A stretch of 64,000 nucleotides of DNA from Sporomusa silvacetica DSM 10669 (GCF_002257705.1 NZ_LSLK01000152.1:62001-126000), one strand, 5' to 3'. Shown: positions 16,739 to 26,644, numbered from the stretch's first letter. The notes: generated by a model from the letters alone, not told the origin. Program-made: numbers and translations.

Positions 16739-17782
16739 CTACCTCCCCAACTGTTGTATGTATTGGATTATTATTTCTGTTGCTTGCTCCAAATTATCAG
16801 CATTTACCGCTCCATCATAGTCCGCGAGATCTGACTTCTCATAACCATACATAGGATCATAATATTCCACGAGCAAAGTCTTAACAACCACTCGAATCTG
16901 CCCTGCTTTAAATTCATCGATCAACTTGTCAGTTTTCTTATTGCCAAGGCGTCGGTGTAATGACGCAATACTACTGATTATCTCTTCTGCATTATCATTG
17001 TAGATATCCAAATACTCTTCTATCAATCTATCTACCCTTACTTCAATGCTAGCAGATACCAGTAGTTTGGGACCCTGCTGCATAGCATTAAATAAACATT
17101 CAGGTAGATATACATTACCAATACGTTTGCTTTCACATTCAACTACTATATAGGGCTGATTATTTAGCGTCTCAAGTTCTTTAAGCAGATTTGCATCAAA
17201 ATTTTGTGCTGTTGCCGACCTGCCTAAGCCGATTTGACCAAAAACTGATCCTCGATGATTTGCTAAATTCTCCAGGTCAATTACCGGAATATTGCGTTTA
17301 GCCAATTGCTTTACAAGCAAGGTTTTTCCAGTTCCTGTTGAACCACAAAGTACTATTATCCTCGGTTTAACTTCAAACTGTTTTAATTTGTCCAAAACAT
17401 ATTGACGGTACGCTTTATATCCGCCCACAAGCTGTGAGGCTGAAATTCCCATCATTTCCAGCACGCTTACTATTGATTTAGAACGCATTCCTCCCCGCCA
17501 GCAATATACGATAACTTTTCGCTCCTCTTTAGTAAGCTGGCGAATTTGTTCAATGATATCCGGCAATTTTGTAGAAACAAAAGATAGGCCTAGCTGTTTA
17601 GCATCTTCGACACTCACTTGCCTATAAATTGTTCCAACTTGAGCCCGTTCCTCATCGTTAAATATCGGTATGTTCACAGCATCAGGAATATGCCCACCTG
17701 CATATTCTGCCGGTGAACGCATGTCTATAAAAACCGTTTTGTCTAAGGTTACAGCTTCCGCTACTTTAATTACGTTATACAA
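16739..17782 (-). CDS. mnmH: tRNA 2-selenouridine synthase
   Basis: A 347-residue cytoplasmic enzyme that replaces sulfur by selenium at the wobble 2-thiouridine of certain tRNAs, using selenophosphate. The rhodanese domain has the active cysteine C94 in YCWRGGMRS. A P-loop GSTGTGKT lies at 147-154, as expected for SelU/MnmH. Its presence implies that selenophosphate synthetase is encoded elsewhere in the genome. It lies between spoIIIE and rodZ with short spacers. Confidence 0.92.
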   Translation of the reverse strand: MYNVIKVAEAVTLDKTVFIDMRSPAEYAGGHIPDAVNIPIFNDEERAQVGTIYRQVSVEDAKQLGLSFVSTKLPDIIEQIRQLTKEERKVIVYCWRGGMRSKSIVSVLEMMGISASQLVGGYKAYRQYVLDKLKQFEVKPRIIVLCGSTGTGKTLLVKQLAKRNIPVIDLENLANHRGSVFGQIGLGRSATAQNFDANLLKELETLNNQPYIVVECESKRIGNVYLPECLFNAMQQGPKLLVSASIEVRVDRLIEEYLDIYNDNAEEIISSIASLHRRLGNKKTDKLIDEFKAGQIRVVVKTLLVEYYDPMYGYEKSDLADYDGAVNADNLEQATEIIIQYIQQLGR

Positions 17783-17839
17783 TATGAATCACCACTACTA
17801 TTCTGCCCTGTCGTAAAATGCTGTAAGCATAAAAGCAAT

Positions 17840-20008
17840 TTATTTTTTAAAATATCTTGAATAAACTTGTTCTGTTGTCATAATTATTTCTCGTGCCTTA
17901 CTTCCAATATTAGGACCAACGACTTTCATTTCTTCCATAGTATCAATTAGCCTTGCCGCACGTGTATATCCGATACGAAATTTGCGTTGTAACATGGATA
18001 CGGAAGCCTGACCTGTCTCAAGCACCATGCGCACAGCCTCTTCTAAAAGTTCATCCTCAAAATGAGTTGGATCTTCTTTACTGGCGACCGCAGTTTCAGC
18101 AGTAGTTACACCATCATTATATTCAGGTACAGCTTGTTCTTTGATATAGACTACTAAATCTTCAACCTCATTGTCGGCAATAAAAGCCCCCTGTACCCTA
18201 ATAGGCTTAGAAGCTCCAACAGGATAAAATAGCATATCACCCTTTCCTAACAGTTTTTCAGCTCCAGCCATATCTAAAATAGTTCGTGAATCAACCTGTG
18301 ATGAAACAGCAAAGGAAATACGAGAAGGCACATTGGCCTTGATAGTTCCTGTGATAACATCAACAGAAGGACGCTGCGTAGCAAGAACTAAATGTAATCC
18401 CGCTGCCCTTGCCTTTTGTGCCAATCGACAAATAGCATCCTCAACGTCAACAGGCGCTACCATCATTAAGTCAGCAAGTTCATCAATTATAATCACAATC
18501 AATGGCAGCCGCCCATCATTATGCAGTTCATTATAGCGGGTAATATCCCGTACTCCCGTAGTAGCAAAAACTTCATAACGACGTTCCATTTCCTGGACCG
18601 CCCAGTTTAAAGCTGAGGCTGCTTTCTTCGAATCAGTTACCACAGGAGTAAGTAAATGTGGAATACCATTGTAATTTGACAGTTCCACCATCTTGGGATC
18701 AATAAGTACCAATTTAACTTCATCTGGCCGGGCTTTAAATAATATACTTGTAATCAACGTATTGATACAAACGCTTTTTCCTGATCCGGTTGCACCAGCA
18801 ACTAATAAATGCGGCATCTTCCCTAAGTCTGTAACAATTGGCTGACCGGCAATGTCTTTCCCTAACGCCACTGTCAAACTGGAAGAAGCACGATGAAACT
18901 CGTCGGTTTCCAATACCTCCCGTAGTGCAACGCCAGATAATTCTTTATTTGGCACTTCAATACCAATAGCTGCTTTACCTGGAATAGGAGCTTCAATCCG
19001 TACCCCTGAAGATGCCAATTTTAGTGATAAGTCATCTGCTAGGTTTACTATTTTACTTACTTTTACACCTGGAGCAGGCTCCAATTCATAACGAGTAACT
19101 GTCGGTCCCTGACAAGTATTAATAACTCTGGCACTAACCCCAAAGCTATCAAGCGTCTGTTCAAGTATCCGAGCGTTATCGGCAACTTCTTTGGGCATTT
19201 TGGTTATACGTGGACGATTAGGTTTTTTTAATAATGACACAGGCGGTAATCGATAGTTGGTATTACTATCAGTAATTACCTCTTTAGTTACTGTAAAAGA
19301 CTGCCTTTGTGACTGCTGTATAACTGAATCCTGATTATTATCAGGATTAATGCTCTCTTTGGGGAACTTTTGTATAACCAATTCAAGCTTATCATCACGC
19401 TGTTGATCGTAAAATACGGGTAGACCCTTTTCGTCTTCTTGCTCTGAAAAAATTGTTTCTGCCGACGCAGCAATAGCTTCCTTTGCTGAAGACATACTCT
19501 CTACTGCCTTATCTTTGGCATTTAATAGCATCTCTGCCAACGACCAAGTTGTAGTCATCAGTACTGAGCAAAGCAGCAATGCTGAGAGCACAATAATTGA
19601 GCCATGCACCCCTAATAGTTTACGCAATGAGAAAAGTGCCATCCCACCGGTTAATCCCCCGCCAGTCACCAAACTATCAGGCATTATTTCCTGACCAACA
19701 GGAATTCTGATATGATGATAAATTGCTAAAACCACAAAATATAAGAGCAGAAACCCAAAAAACTTAACTGAATAAACAATTGGATTCTTTGCCACAATGT
19801 ACTTCAGCCCAACAATAAAAAATACTAAAGGTACGGCTACAGCACCTATTCCAAAGGTATATTTGAGTATTTTAGCTATAAATAACCCAAACGGCCCAAC
19901 ATTTAGACCTATCAGGCTGATTAACGCTAAAATTCCTCCTGTAACCATGGTAATACCCAACAATTCATGCCGTAATTCAGGAGTTAAATGGATCAACCAT
20001 TTAGGCAA
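17840..20008 (-). CDS. spoIIIE: DNA translocase FtsK/SpoIIIE
   Basis: A 722-residue hexameric ATP-driven DNA pump that acts at the division or sporulation septum. Four membrane helices fill roughly residues 15-155. A linker follows, then the motor with Walker A GATGSGKS (405-412) and Walker B VIIIDELADLM near 505. A C-terminal gamma winged helix (RKFRIGYTRAARLID) reads polar DNA motifs. The start is TTG with AGGTGG upstream. Position after tepA-ylzJ matches the Bacillus order, but the name SpoIIIE versus FtsK is not settled by sequence. Confidence 0.92.
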   Translation of the reverse strand: MPKWLIHLTPELRHELLGITMVTGGILALISLIGLNVGPFGLFIAKILKYTFGIGAVAVPLVFFIVGLKYIVAKNPIVYSVKFFGFLLLYFVVLAIYHHIRIPVGQEIMPDSLVTGGGLTGGMALFSLRKLLGVHGSIIVLSALLLCSVLMTTTWSLAEMLLNAKDKAVESMSSAKEAIAASAETIFSEQEDEKGLPVFYDQQRDDKLELVIQKFPKESINPDNNQDSVIQQSQRQSFTVTKEVITDSNTNYRLPPVSLLKKPNRPRITKMPKEVADNARILEQTLDSFGVSARVINTCQGPTVTRYELEPAPGVKVSKIVNLADDLSLKLASSGVRIEAPIPGKAAIGIEVPNKELSGVALREVLETDEFHRASSSLTVALGKDIAGQPIVTDLGKMPHLLVAGATGSGKSVCINTLITSILFKARPDEVKLVLIDPKMVELSNYNGIPHLLTPVVTDSKKAASALNWAVQEMERRYEVFATTGVRDITRYNELHNDGRLPLIVIIIDELADLMMVAPVDVEDAICRLAQKARAAGLHLVLATQRPSVDVITGTIKANVPSRISFAVSSQVDSRTILDMAGAEKLLGKGDMLFYPVGASKPIRVQGAFIADNEVEDLVVYIKEQAVPEYNDGVTTAETAVASKEDPTHFEDELLEEAVRMVLETGQASVSMLQRKFRIGYTRAARLIDTMEEMKVVGPNIGSKAREIIMTTEQVYSRYFKK

Positions 20009-20079
20009 AACATACCACCTCTAACATTATCATGTTCTACGTAATGGTAAAAATCCCTTTATTTTATTCACTTTTTCAT

Positions 20080-20116
20080 ATAAAAGAAAAGCACTCTCTA
20101 CTGAATGAGAGCGCTA
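20080..20116 (-). terminator. Terminator after ylzJ
   Basis: The hairpin AGCGCTCTC/GAGAGTGCT with an 8-base loop is followed on the minus strand by TTTTCTTTT. It separates ylzJ from spoIIIE, which must then have its own promoter in 20009-20080. Confidence 0.7.
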
Positions 20117-20144
20117 AAACGGCAGGTTTACACGTAATTCGTTT

Positions 20145-20360
20145 TTATAATATCGGTTCATAAGACAAAACCGCACCTGGCTGAATATCGTTTCGCAGAT
20201 AATCCTGTGGGTCAGTTGACAGTATCCGAACTACTCGATATTCATTATTAGCGGTTTTCTCAACCATCATTTTTGTTCCTGCATATTCGATTTCTTCATA
20301 ATTCGGCTGGTACTCCTGGGAAAGTATTATTTCCATTGGCATAACTGTCCACAGTACCAT
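20145..20360 (-). CDS. ylzJ: YlzJ-like small protein
   Basis: A 71-residue acidic protein with the YlzJ features: an N-terminal MVLWTVMPMEIIL strand and a C-terminal DYLRNDIQPGAVL. Function is unknown in the family. Its start codon overlaps the tepA stop (TAATG), so the two are translationally coupled. The tepA-ylzJ-spoIIIE neighbourhood is the same as in Bacillus subtilis, which supports the call. Confidence 0.85.
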   Translation of the reverse strand: MVLWTVMPMEIILSQEYQPNYEEIEYAGTKMMVEKTANNEYRVVRILSTDPQDYLRNDIQPGAVLSYEPIL

Positions 20361-21142
20361 TACTGCTTCAGCCCCTTAGTCTCTTTCTTCGCATGAATCA
20401 TTTCCTGCAATGTAGCCATAGCTTGAGCAATACCGCCAATTTCGTCAATAAGGCCATAGTGAACTGCGTCTCTGCCTGCTAAGGAAGTACCAATATCCCG
20501 CGATAACTCACCGGTCTTAAATAATAATTCTTTTAACTTTTTCTCCGATATATTAGAATGTGAAGTAATAAAGTTATTAACACGATCCTGCATTTTTTCA
20601 AGATAATCGAAAGAACTCTGCGCACCTATTACAAGGCCAGTCAGCCGTATTGGATGGATTGTCATGGTAGCACTTTCGACAATAAATGAATGGGTAGCTG
20701 ATACAGCCACTGGTACGCCAATACTATGCCCGCCTCCCAGTACAATGGAAACAGATGGCTTCGACATGCTAGCAATCATTTCAGCAATTGCCAAACCAGC
20801 TTCCACGTCACCACCAACCGTATTTAATAACAACATAAGTCCTTCAACTTCAGAGCTTTGCTCAATAGCTACCAGTTGCGGCATTATATGTTCATATTTG
20901 GTAGTTTTGGAGTTTGGCGGCAAAACCATGTGGCCTTCGATTTGACCAATTATCGTCATAACATGTATATTGCTTTTCGCTGTTGGCACTTCAGTAGCGC
21001 CCAATTCCTGGATAGTTTCAGTTGTGCCTACTTTTTGGGCTTGTTTGCTCTTTTTAGGAGCCTCAGTCGGAGACGGATGTATTTGTGGCTCTTCAGGATT
21101 AGTACCGGGAGGAGCAACTACCGGATTATCATTCACTATCAT
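20360..21142 (-). CDS. tepA: ClpP-like serine protease TepA
   Basis: A 260-residue ClpP-fold protein. After a low-complexity, proline-rich N-terminal 55 residues, the ClpP domain carries the nucleophile serine S140 in GGHSIGVPVA and histidine H163 in TIHPIRL. The nearby TVGGDV turn fits the substrate groove. TepA was linked to protein export in Bacillus, and the family is also described as a Clp-type protease. No signal peptide is visible. GGAGGG precedes the ATG. Confidence 0.88.
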   Translation of the reverse strand: MIVNDNPVVAPPGTNPEEPQIHPSPTEAPKKSKQAQKVGTTETIQELGATEVPTAKSNIHVMTIIGQIEGHMVLPPNSKTTKYEHIMPQLVAIEQSSEVEGLMLLLNTVGGDVEAGLAIAEMIASMSKPSVSIVLGGGHSIGVPVAVSATHSFIVESATMTIHPIRLTGLVIGAQSSFDYLEKMQDRVNNFITSHSNISEKKLKELLFKTGELSRDIGTSLAGRDAVHYGLIDEIGGIAQAMATLQEMIHAKKETKGLKQ

Positions 21143-21180
21143 ATGAATATCCCTCCAGCTAATTAGCTAGTCTTTTTTAC

Positions 21181-21272
21181 CTTAACAGAAAGGTTAACTT
21201 TCTGTTAAGCAGGATAAGAGCAACATCGACTTGTGCTTCCGCCAAAGACTTGGCTCAAGCCGTGTTTTCTTT
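21181..21272 (-). repeat. Dispersed intergenic repeat, copy C
   Basis: Read on the minus strand it starts AAAGAAAACACGGCTTG and ends in a perfect 12-bp hairpin (CTTAACAGAAAG/CTTTCTGTTAAG). It matches copies at 31111-31209 and 34506-34598 along the whole length, with about a dozen substitutions. Confidence 0.8.
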
Positions 21273-21326
21273 ATCATACATAGTATTGGCACTGACGGTG
21301 ATTTCATACAGATATAAATTAACAAA

Positions 21327-21355
21327 ATAAGAAAAGACTTGGCTTGTAGCAAGTC
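21327..21355 (-). terminator. Terminator after rnjB
   Basis: On the minus strand, GACTTG and CAAGTC pair around an 8-base loop and are followed by TTTTCTTATTTT. It lies about 180 bp past the rnjB stop, after two other hairpins. Confidence 0.55.
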
Positions 21356-21534
21356 CTTTAGGACGGCCGAATTGCTATGCCATCCATGACGCAATCGGCA
21401 CTAGCGCCATCCGGGCGCGTCGCCGATAGAAGCCTTAGTCGTTCAATCCAGGGAAAGTTTTATACTTTCCATCTGGATAAAAAAGCCCGAGCTTTCCAAA
21501 CCGTCTTGCGGCAGATAGGCTCAAGGCTTTCTTA

Positions 21535-23199
21535 TTACACTTCCATAATTATTGGTAATATCATTGGCCGGCGCCGCGTACGTTCATATAAGTATTTGCC
21601 CAACGTATCACGAACATTTGATTTAATTGCTGCCCATTCGGTAACACCATTAAGCTCACATTTGTCCAGGGCCTGTCGTACTCGCTCTTTGGCATCATCC
21701 ATTAGTTGCTCAGATTCGCGCACATATACGAAGCCGCGGGAAACAATATCTGGCCCAGCAGCTACTTGACCACGCTGTTTATCCATGGTTACAACAACAA
21801 TTAATATTCCATCTTGCGAAAGCTGACGGCGGTCCCTCAGTACGATGTTTCCGACATCACCAACGCCGAGACCATCTACTAAGACATTGCCAGATGTAAC
21901 CTTGCCATTAATTGTACCCTTTTCGGCAGTAAATTCTAGCGTTTGTCCATTTTCAGCAATAAAAATGTTTTCCTTAGGCATTCCCAATGCTTGTGCTAAT
22001 TGGGAATGTTTGATTAAATGTCGATATTCTCCATGCACGGGAATAAAGAATTTAGGACGTATAAGATTATGCATTAATTTAAGTTCTTCTTGACTAGCAT
22101 GCCCAGAAACATGAATACCGGAGGTTGACTCATATACAACTTCTGCCCCTTGCCGGAAAAGAAAATCTATCGTGCGTGAAACCAACTTCTCGTTACCCGG
22201 TATTGGCGTAGCCGAAATAATTACCGTATCTCCAGGAACAATCTCGACCTTTTTATGATCTGACATAGCCATTTTGGTTAGTGCCGACATCGGTTCACCT
22301 TGGCTACCGGTTGTTAAAATTACAATTCCTGCTGCAGGATAATTATTAATTTCATCAACATCAATAATCACGCCTTCCGGCACATTCAAATATCCTAGTT
22401 CCAGTGCAATAGTAACAACATTGACCATGCTACGGCCAAGTATAGCCACCTTGCGCCGATACTTGCAAGCCGTATCAATGGCCTGTTGAATTCGATGAAT
22501 ATTGGAAGAAAACGAAGCAATAATAATACGTTCCCGCGCAGTACGGAAAGTTTCATCAAAAGTTACACCAACCGATTTTTCACTCTGCGTATAACCAGGA
22601 CGCTCTGCATTGGTACTGTCGGCTAAAAGCACTAGCACCCCCTGATCACCTAACTCAGCAAATTTATGAAAATCGGTCACCTTGCCATCTACTGGAGTTT
22701 GATCAAGTTTAAAATCACCAGTATGAACGATCACCCCCGCTGGGGTCTTTATCGATAACGCTACCGCGTCAGCGATACTATGACTTACCCGAATAAATCC
22801 TATCTTGAAATTGCCAAGTTGAATCTGGTCACCTGATTTAACAGCATGCAAATTATTGGCAGAAACATTATTTTCTTTTAGACGTCCTTCCAAAATTCCA
22901 AGTGTCAATCGAGTTCCATATACAGGTACATCAAGCTGTTTTAGCACATAGGGCAAAGCCCCAATATGGTCTTCATGCCCATGTGTCAGCACAATCGCTT
23001 TAACTAAATCACGGTTATCCAACAGATAGGAGATATCAGGAATAACCAGATCAATGCCCAACATGTCATCTTCGGGAAACATCAAACCGGAATCAATAAC
23101 TATTATCTCATCACCGTATCGGATGACAGTCATATTTTTACCAATTTCCCCCATCCCGCCCAGGGGAATTATCTGTACTTTGTTTGGTTGTCGTGCCAA
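21535..23199 (-). CDS. rnjB: Ribonuclease J (metallo-beta-lactamase/beta-CASP)
   Basis: A protein of about 554 residues that acts in RNA decay and maturation, with 5'-3' exo- and endonuclease activity in the family. The zinc motif LTHGHEDHIGALPYV lies near residue 75. Further metal ligands are in HTGDF and in the beta-CASP segment, and SGHAS and the C-terminal domain are present. The frame opens with GTG at 23211, but GGAGG lies only two bases before it. The in-frame TTG at 23199 has better spacing and gives MARQPNKVQ, so I chose it. Confidence 0.9.
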   Translation of the reverse strand: MARQPNKVQIIPLGGMGEIGKNMTVIRYGDEIIVIDSGLMFPEDDMLGIDLVIPDISYLLDNRDLVKAIVLTHGHEDHIGALPYVLKQLDVPVYGTRLTLGILEGRLKENNVSANNLHAVKSGDQIQLGNFKIGFIRVSHSIADAVALSIKTPAGVIVHTGDFKLDQTPVDGKVTDFHKFAELGDQGVLVLLADSTNAERPGYTQSEKSVGVTFDETFRTARERIIIASFSSNIHRIQQAIDTACKYRRKVAILGRSMVNVVTIALELGYLNVPEGVIIDVDEINNYPAAGIVILTTGSQGEPMSALTKMAMSDHKKVEIVPGDTVIISATPIPGNEKLVSRTIDFLFRQGAEVVYESTSGIHVSGHASQEELKLMHNLIRPKFFIPVHGEYRHLIKHSQLAQALGMPKENIFIAENGQTLEFTAEKGTINGKVTSGNVLVDGLGVGDVGNIVLRDRRQLSQDGILIVVVTMDKQRGQVAAGPDIVSRGFVYVRESEQLMDDAKERVRQALDKCELNGVTEWAAIKSNVRDTLGKYLYERTRRRPMILPIIMEV

Positions 23200-23304
23200 A
23201 AAAACATACACCTCCAGAATTTAAAAATTCAATATAAATTAAGTTGTAACCGCCCGTTCATTACCACTGAAAAAAAAACCGGCCGTCCTGCCCACTTGTC
23301 AATA

Positions 23305-23333
23305 ATTATAACCTATTTAGTAATCTCTGACAA
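23305..23333 (-). promoter_or_regulatory. Sigma-A promoter of rnjB
   Basis: On the minus strand, TTGTCA and a perfect TATAAT are 17 bases apart, about 100 bp before the gene. It lies after the dapA terminator, so rnjB is expressed independently of the lysine operon. Confidence 0.8.
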
Positions 23334-23373
23334 CAAGTGGTACTACTCGCCAGCAATATTATATGCAATAGAC

Positions 23374-23406
23374 ATACAAAAAAACCGGTAGCAGGCCGCT
23401 ACCGGT
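23374..23406 (-). terminator. Terminator after dapA
   Basis: The perfect stem ACCGGTAGC/GCTACCGGT with a 5-base loop is followed on the minus strand by seven Ts. It starts 12 bp past the dapA stop and ends the lysine operon. Confidence 0.9.
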
Positions 23407-23417
23407 CGAAACTTTAG

Positions 23418-24299
23418 TTATATAGCACCTATTGATTGCATTACCTTTTTTAGTTGTTCCTCTTCACTGACAGTAGGAGGAATCAATGGCAATCTTACTG
23501 GTCCAGCATTTATCCCCAGGATATTTACCGCTTTTTTGATCGGTATTGGGTTGGTAGTAACAAAAATAACTTTAAAGAACGGCATAAGTTCAAGATGCAA
23601 TGCCTGCGCTTTATTCATATCACCAGCCAAAAAGGCGGTTATCATCTCTTGCATGCGTTTACCTACAACATGAGCAGCCACACTAATTACCCCACAGCCA
23701 CCCAGAGATAGTATCGGCAAAGTCAGTCCGTCATCCCCACTATATACCAAAAAATCATTGGGAGTTGTACGGATAATTTCCGAAACTTGATCTAAGTTTC
23801 CACTTGCTTCTTTAATTGCAACAATATTATCAATCTCGGCCAAACGCGCAATCGTTGTCGGTAAGATATTAGAAGCTGTTCGCCCAGGAACATTATATAC
23901 GATAAGTGGCAGACTTGTTGATTCAGCAATGGCTTTAAAATGCTGGTAGTAACCTTCTTGCGGCGGCTTATTATAATAGGGACCAACGAGCATTGCGCCA
24001 TGCACACCAATCTTTTCCGCCTCTTTAGTCAATTCAATAGAAGCTCTCGTATCATTTGATCCAGTGCCAGCAATGACTGTAGCCTTATCACCTACGGTCT
24101 CCAATACTATTTTGAACAATTTAAGCTTTTCATCTTTAGTTAATGTAGCTGCTTCACCAGTGCTGCCAGCAACAACCAGTCCATCAGATCCGTTATTCAC
24201 AAGATAATTCGCCAAATTGACCACTTCACTATAGTTTACACTATAATCAGCATTAAACGGGGTTACCATTGCAGTTAAGACTCGCCCGAAATTCTTCAT
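23418..24299 (-). CDS. dapA: 4-hydroxy-tetrahydrodipicolinate synthase
   Basis: A 293-residue TIM-barrel aldolase that condenses pyruvate with aspartate semialdehyde, the first step specific to lysine, diaminopimelate and dipicolinate. The Schiff-base lysine is in VAIKEASGN (near residue 162), the catalytic tyrosine is in YNVPGRT, and the N-terminal GSTGEAATLT loop is intact. It is the last gene of the dapB-asd-dapG-dapA operon, 15 bp after dapG. Confidence 0.95.
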   Translation of the reverse strand: MKNFGRVLTAMVTPFNADYSVNYSEVVNLANYLVNNGSDGLVVAGSTGEAATLTKDEKLKLFKIVLETVGDKATVIAGTGSNDTRASIELTKEAEKIGVHGAMLVGPYYNKPPQEGYYQHFKAIAESTSLPLIVYNVPGRTASNILPTTIARLAEIDNIVAIKEASGNLDQVSEIIRTTPNDFLVYSGDDGLTLPILSLGGCGVISVAAHVVGKRMQEMITAFLAGDMNKAQALHLELMPFFKVIFVTTNPIPIKKAVNILGINAGPVRLPLIPPTVSEEEQLKKVMQSIGAI

Positions 24300-24314
24300 T
24301 ACATTCGCCCCTTA

Positions 24315-25535
24315 TTAATTTGATAAACCAAATTTCTCATGAAGCGATTTAACAGCAGCACCAACATCACTTTGCAGCACAAGCACTGAAATAGACGTAT
24401 GAGAGTCTACTGTCTGGAGAATAGCAATTTTATTACGAGACAGAGCTTCAATAAAGCTTGCCATCACACCTGGTACCTCTCGCATTCCGCCGCCAACAAC
24501 TGATACCTTCGCACAATGTTCTACTACTTCAAATTCATAATTTAAACGTTTGAGCTTTATCGATGCTTTTTCGGCATGATCAGCGTTAATAGTAAACATG
24601 ATCTCGCCTGGATGAATATTAATTAAATCAACGCTAATACCATTATCAGCCATAGTTTTAAATACCTTAAAACTTGCATCAGTTCCCATGGTATCGTCTA
24701 GATGAACTTTAACCTGAACAATATTAGTCAAATAGGTTACGCCTGTTGCGACACGGTCAATTACTGCTGAACCAGCGGTGTCTGCTTTGGCAATATTAGT
24801 AATAAGTGTTCCGGGAGCATCAGAAAATGTTGATTTTACTACAAGGGGAATATTTTTCTGCATGGCAATTTCAACTGCGCGGGGATGTATAACCTTGGCA
24901 CCTTGATGAGCCAGTTGACATACTTCCCCATAACTTATGCAATCAAGGATTTTTGCATTCTCAACAATTCTTGGATCAGCTGTCATGATTCCGTCAACAT
25001 CTGTATATATTTCAATAATATCAGCATTCAGGGCTGCCCCCAGGGCTGATGCGCTAGTATCACTGCCGCCTCGTCCCAAGGTGGTAAATTCGTTTTCGCC
25101 AGTCATACCCTGAAAACCACACACAACAGGTACTTTCCCCTGCTTTAACAGATTGATTATCTTTGTTGGATCACATTTTAAAATACGGGCATCAGTAAAA
25201 TGTTCATCAGTAATAATACCCGCAATTCCTCCTGTCAACATAACTGCGTCCATACCAGCGGCCTGCAGCGTACCGGCCATAATCACGGCTGAGATTATTT
25301 CGCCACAACACATAATCTGATCAAGCTCGCGATCAGCAATATTCTTATAGGCTGACCGCGCGATATCAATTAGTGTATCGGTAGCGTAAGGAGCCCCCTG
25401 ACGTCCCATAGCCGATACTACAACTACCGGATTAAAGCCTTGATCCCGCGCTTTTTCAATTTTGCGCAGTACAAGTTCCCGCACTTCGGGTGACACAACA
25501 GACGTTCCCCCGAACTTCTGGACAATTATTCGCAT
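24315..25535 (-). CDS. dapG: Aspartate kinase with C-terminal ACT domains
   Basis: A 406-residue enzyme that phosphorylates aspartate at the head of the lysine/threonine/methionine pathway. The ATP-site motif QKFGGTSV is at the N terminus and GRGGSDTSA lies near residue 165. Two ACT repeats follow from about residue 265. These bind feedback amino acids, so allosteric control is likely in addition to the riboswitch. The ATG at 25535 is preceded by GAGGTG; a GTG three codons earlier overlaps that site. Confidence 0.93.
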   Translation of the reverse strand: MRIIVQKFGGTSVVSPEVRELVLRKIEKARDQGFNPVVVVSAMGRQGAPYATDTLIDIARSAYKNIADRELDQIMCCGEIISAVIMAGTLQAAGMDAVMLTGGIAGIITDEHFTDARILKCDPTKIINLLKQGKVPVVCGFQGMTGENEFTTLGRGGSDTSASALGAALNADIIEIYTDVDGIMTADPRIVENAKILDCISYGEVCQLAHQGAKVIHPRAVEIAMQKNIPLVVKSTFSDAPGTLITNIAKADTAGSAVIDRVATGVTYLTNIVQVKVHLDDTMGTDASFKVFKTMADNGISVDLINIHPGEIMFTINADHAEKASIKLKRLNYEFEVVEHCAKVSVVGGGMREVPGVMASFIEALSRNKIAILQTVDSHTSISVLVLQSDVGAAVKSLHEKFGLSN

Positions 25536-25545
25536 TTTGTACACC

Positions 25546-26577
25546 TCAAATTAAATTATGCTCAATCATATACTCAGCTATTTGCAGAGCATTAAGCGCT
25601 GCACCTTTTCTAATTTGATCGCCTACTACCCACATGTTTAATCCATAAGGTACAGTTTTATCGGCCCGAATACGACCGACGAACACTTCATTACTGTCCG
25701 AAGTATATAACGGCATAGGATACAGCATTTCAGCCGGGTTATCTTGTACAATTACACCCGGGAATTTAGAGAGTACCTGTTTTGCTTCTTCTGGAGACAG
25801 AGGGCTATTCAGCTCGATGTTGATTGATTCAGAGTGACTGCGATATACTGGTACCCTAACTGTCGTCGCAGTTATCCCGATGTTATAGTCATTGAATATT
25901 TTATGAGTCTCATTTATCATTTTCATTTCTTCTTTAGTGTAATCTTCCTCAACAAATACATCTATCTGTGGTAAGAGATTAAACGCTATTTGATAATGCT
26001 TGGGCAAACTGGCACTTGGTAAAATATTCGCTTCTACAGGACGATTTTCTACAACCGACTTAACCTGGTCAGTCAGTTCATCAATGCCTTCTTTACCGGC
26101 ACCGGAAACGGCCTGATAGGTAGATACAACGATACGCTTAATCTTTGCCGCATCATACACAGGCTTTAATGCCATAACCATAATAATTGTCGAGCAATTA
26201 GGGTTAGCAATAATTCCTTTATGATTTTTTATGGCTTCTGGGTTAACTTCCGGTACGACCAAAGGTACTTCCGGATCCATGCGGAAGGCACTTGAATTAT
26301 CAATAACAACCGCACCCCGTTTGGCGGCCTCGGGAGCTAATGTTTTACTAATTGAGCCGCCCGCAAATAAGGCAATCTGCACATCATTAAATGAATCTGG
26401 TGTTGCCTCCTCAACGATGTAGTCTTTACCCATAAATTCAATAGTTTTACCTGCTGAGCGTTCAGATGCTAACAACTTCAATTCGTTAAATGGAAAATTG
26501 CGCTCTTCAATAAGTTTTAAAAATTCTTGGCCAACTGCTCCAGTTGCCCCTAAAATTGCTACATTATACTTTTTCAT
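25546..26577 (-). CDS. asd: Aspartate-semialdehyde dehydrogenase
   Basis: A 343-residue NADPH enzyme that reduces aspartyl phosphate to aspartate semialdehyde. The cofactor loop GATGAVGQEF is near residue 10. The active cysteine lies in NPNCSTI near residue 128, followed by the conserved QAVSGAGKEG. It lies between dapB and dapG. The dipicolinate synthase genes that precede asd in Bacillus are absent here; dapB takes their place. Confidence 0.95.
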   Translation of the reverse strand: MKKYNVAILGATGAVGQEFLKLIEERNFPFNELKLLASERSAGKTIEFMGKDYIVEEATPDSFNDVQIALFAGGSISKTLAPEAAKRGAVVIDNSSAFRMDPEVPLVVPEVNPEAIKNHKGIIANPNCSTIIMVMALKPVYDAAKIKRIVVSTYQAVSGAGKEGIDELTDQVKSVVENRPVEANILPSASLPKHYQIAFNLLPQIDVFVEEDYTKEEMKMINETHKIFNDYNIGITATTVRVPVYRSHSESINIELNSPLSPEEAKQVLSKFPGVIVQDNPAEMLYPMPLYTSDSNEVFVGRIRADKTVPYGLNMWVVGDQIRKGAALNALQIAEYMIEHNLI

Positions 26578-26644
26578 TTAAGTTATTCCCCCATTCGATA
26601 ATTACAACTCATAGTTCTTGCAATATCTGCATCCTTTGCACGCT

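Larger units (their letters stand above)
21143..21534. other. 392-bp structured spacer between rnjB and tepA
   Basis: No gene is seen. In order it holds a dispersed-repeat copy (21181-21272), the rnjB terminator (21327-21355), a two-tier GC-rich stem (21395-21426: TCGGC/GCCGA outside GCGCC/GGCGC) and a further hairpin (21447-21477: GGAAAGT/ACTTTCC with TCCA/TGGA outside). The last hairpin resembles the end hairpin of the dispersed repeat. Confidence 0.6.

Noticed and set aside
21194..21394. Minus-strand 66-residue frame between rnjB and tepA
   Set aside because: It runs through the dispersed repeat and the rnjB terminator, and has no ribosome binding site.
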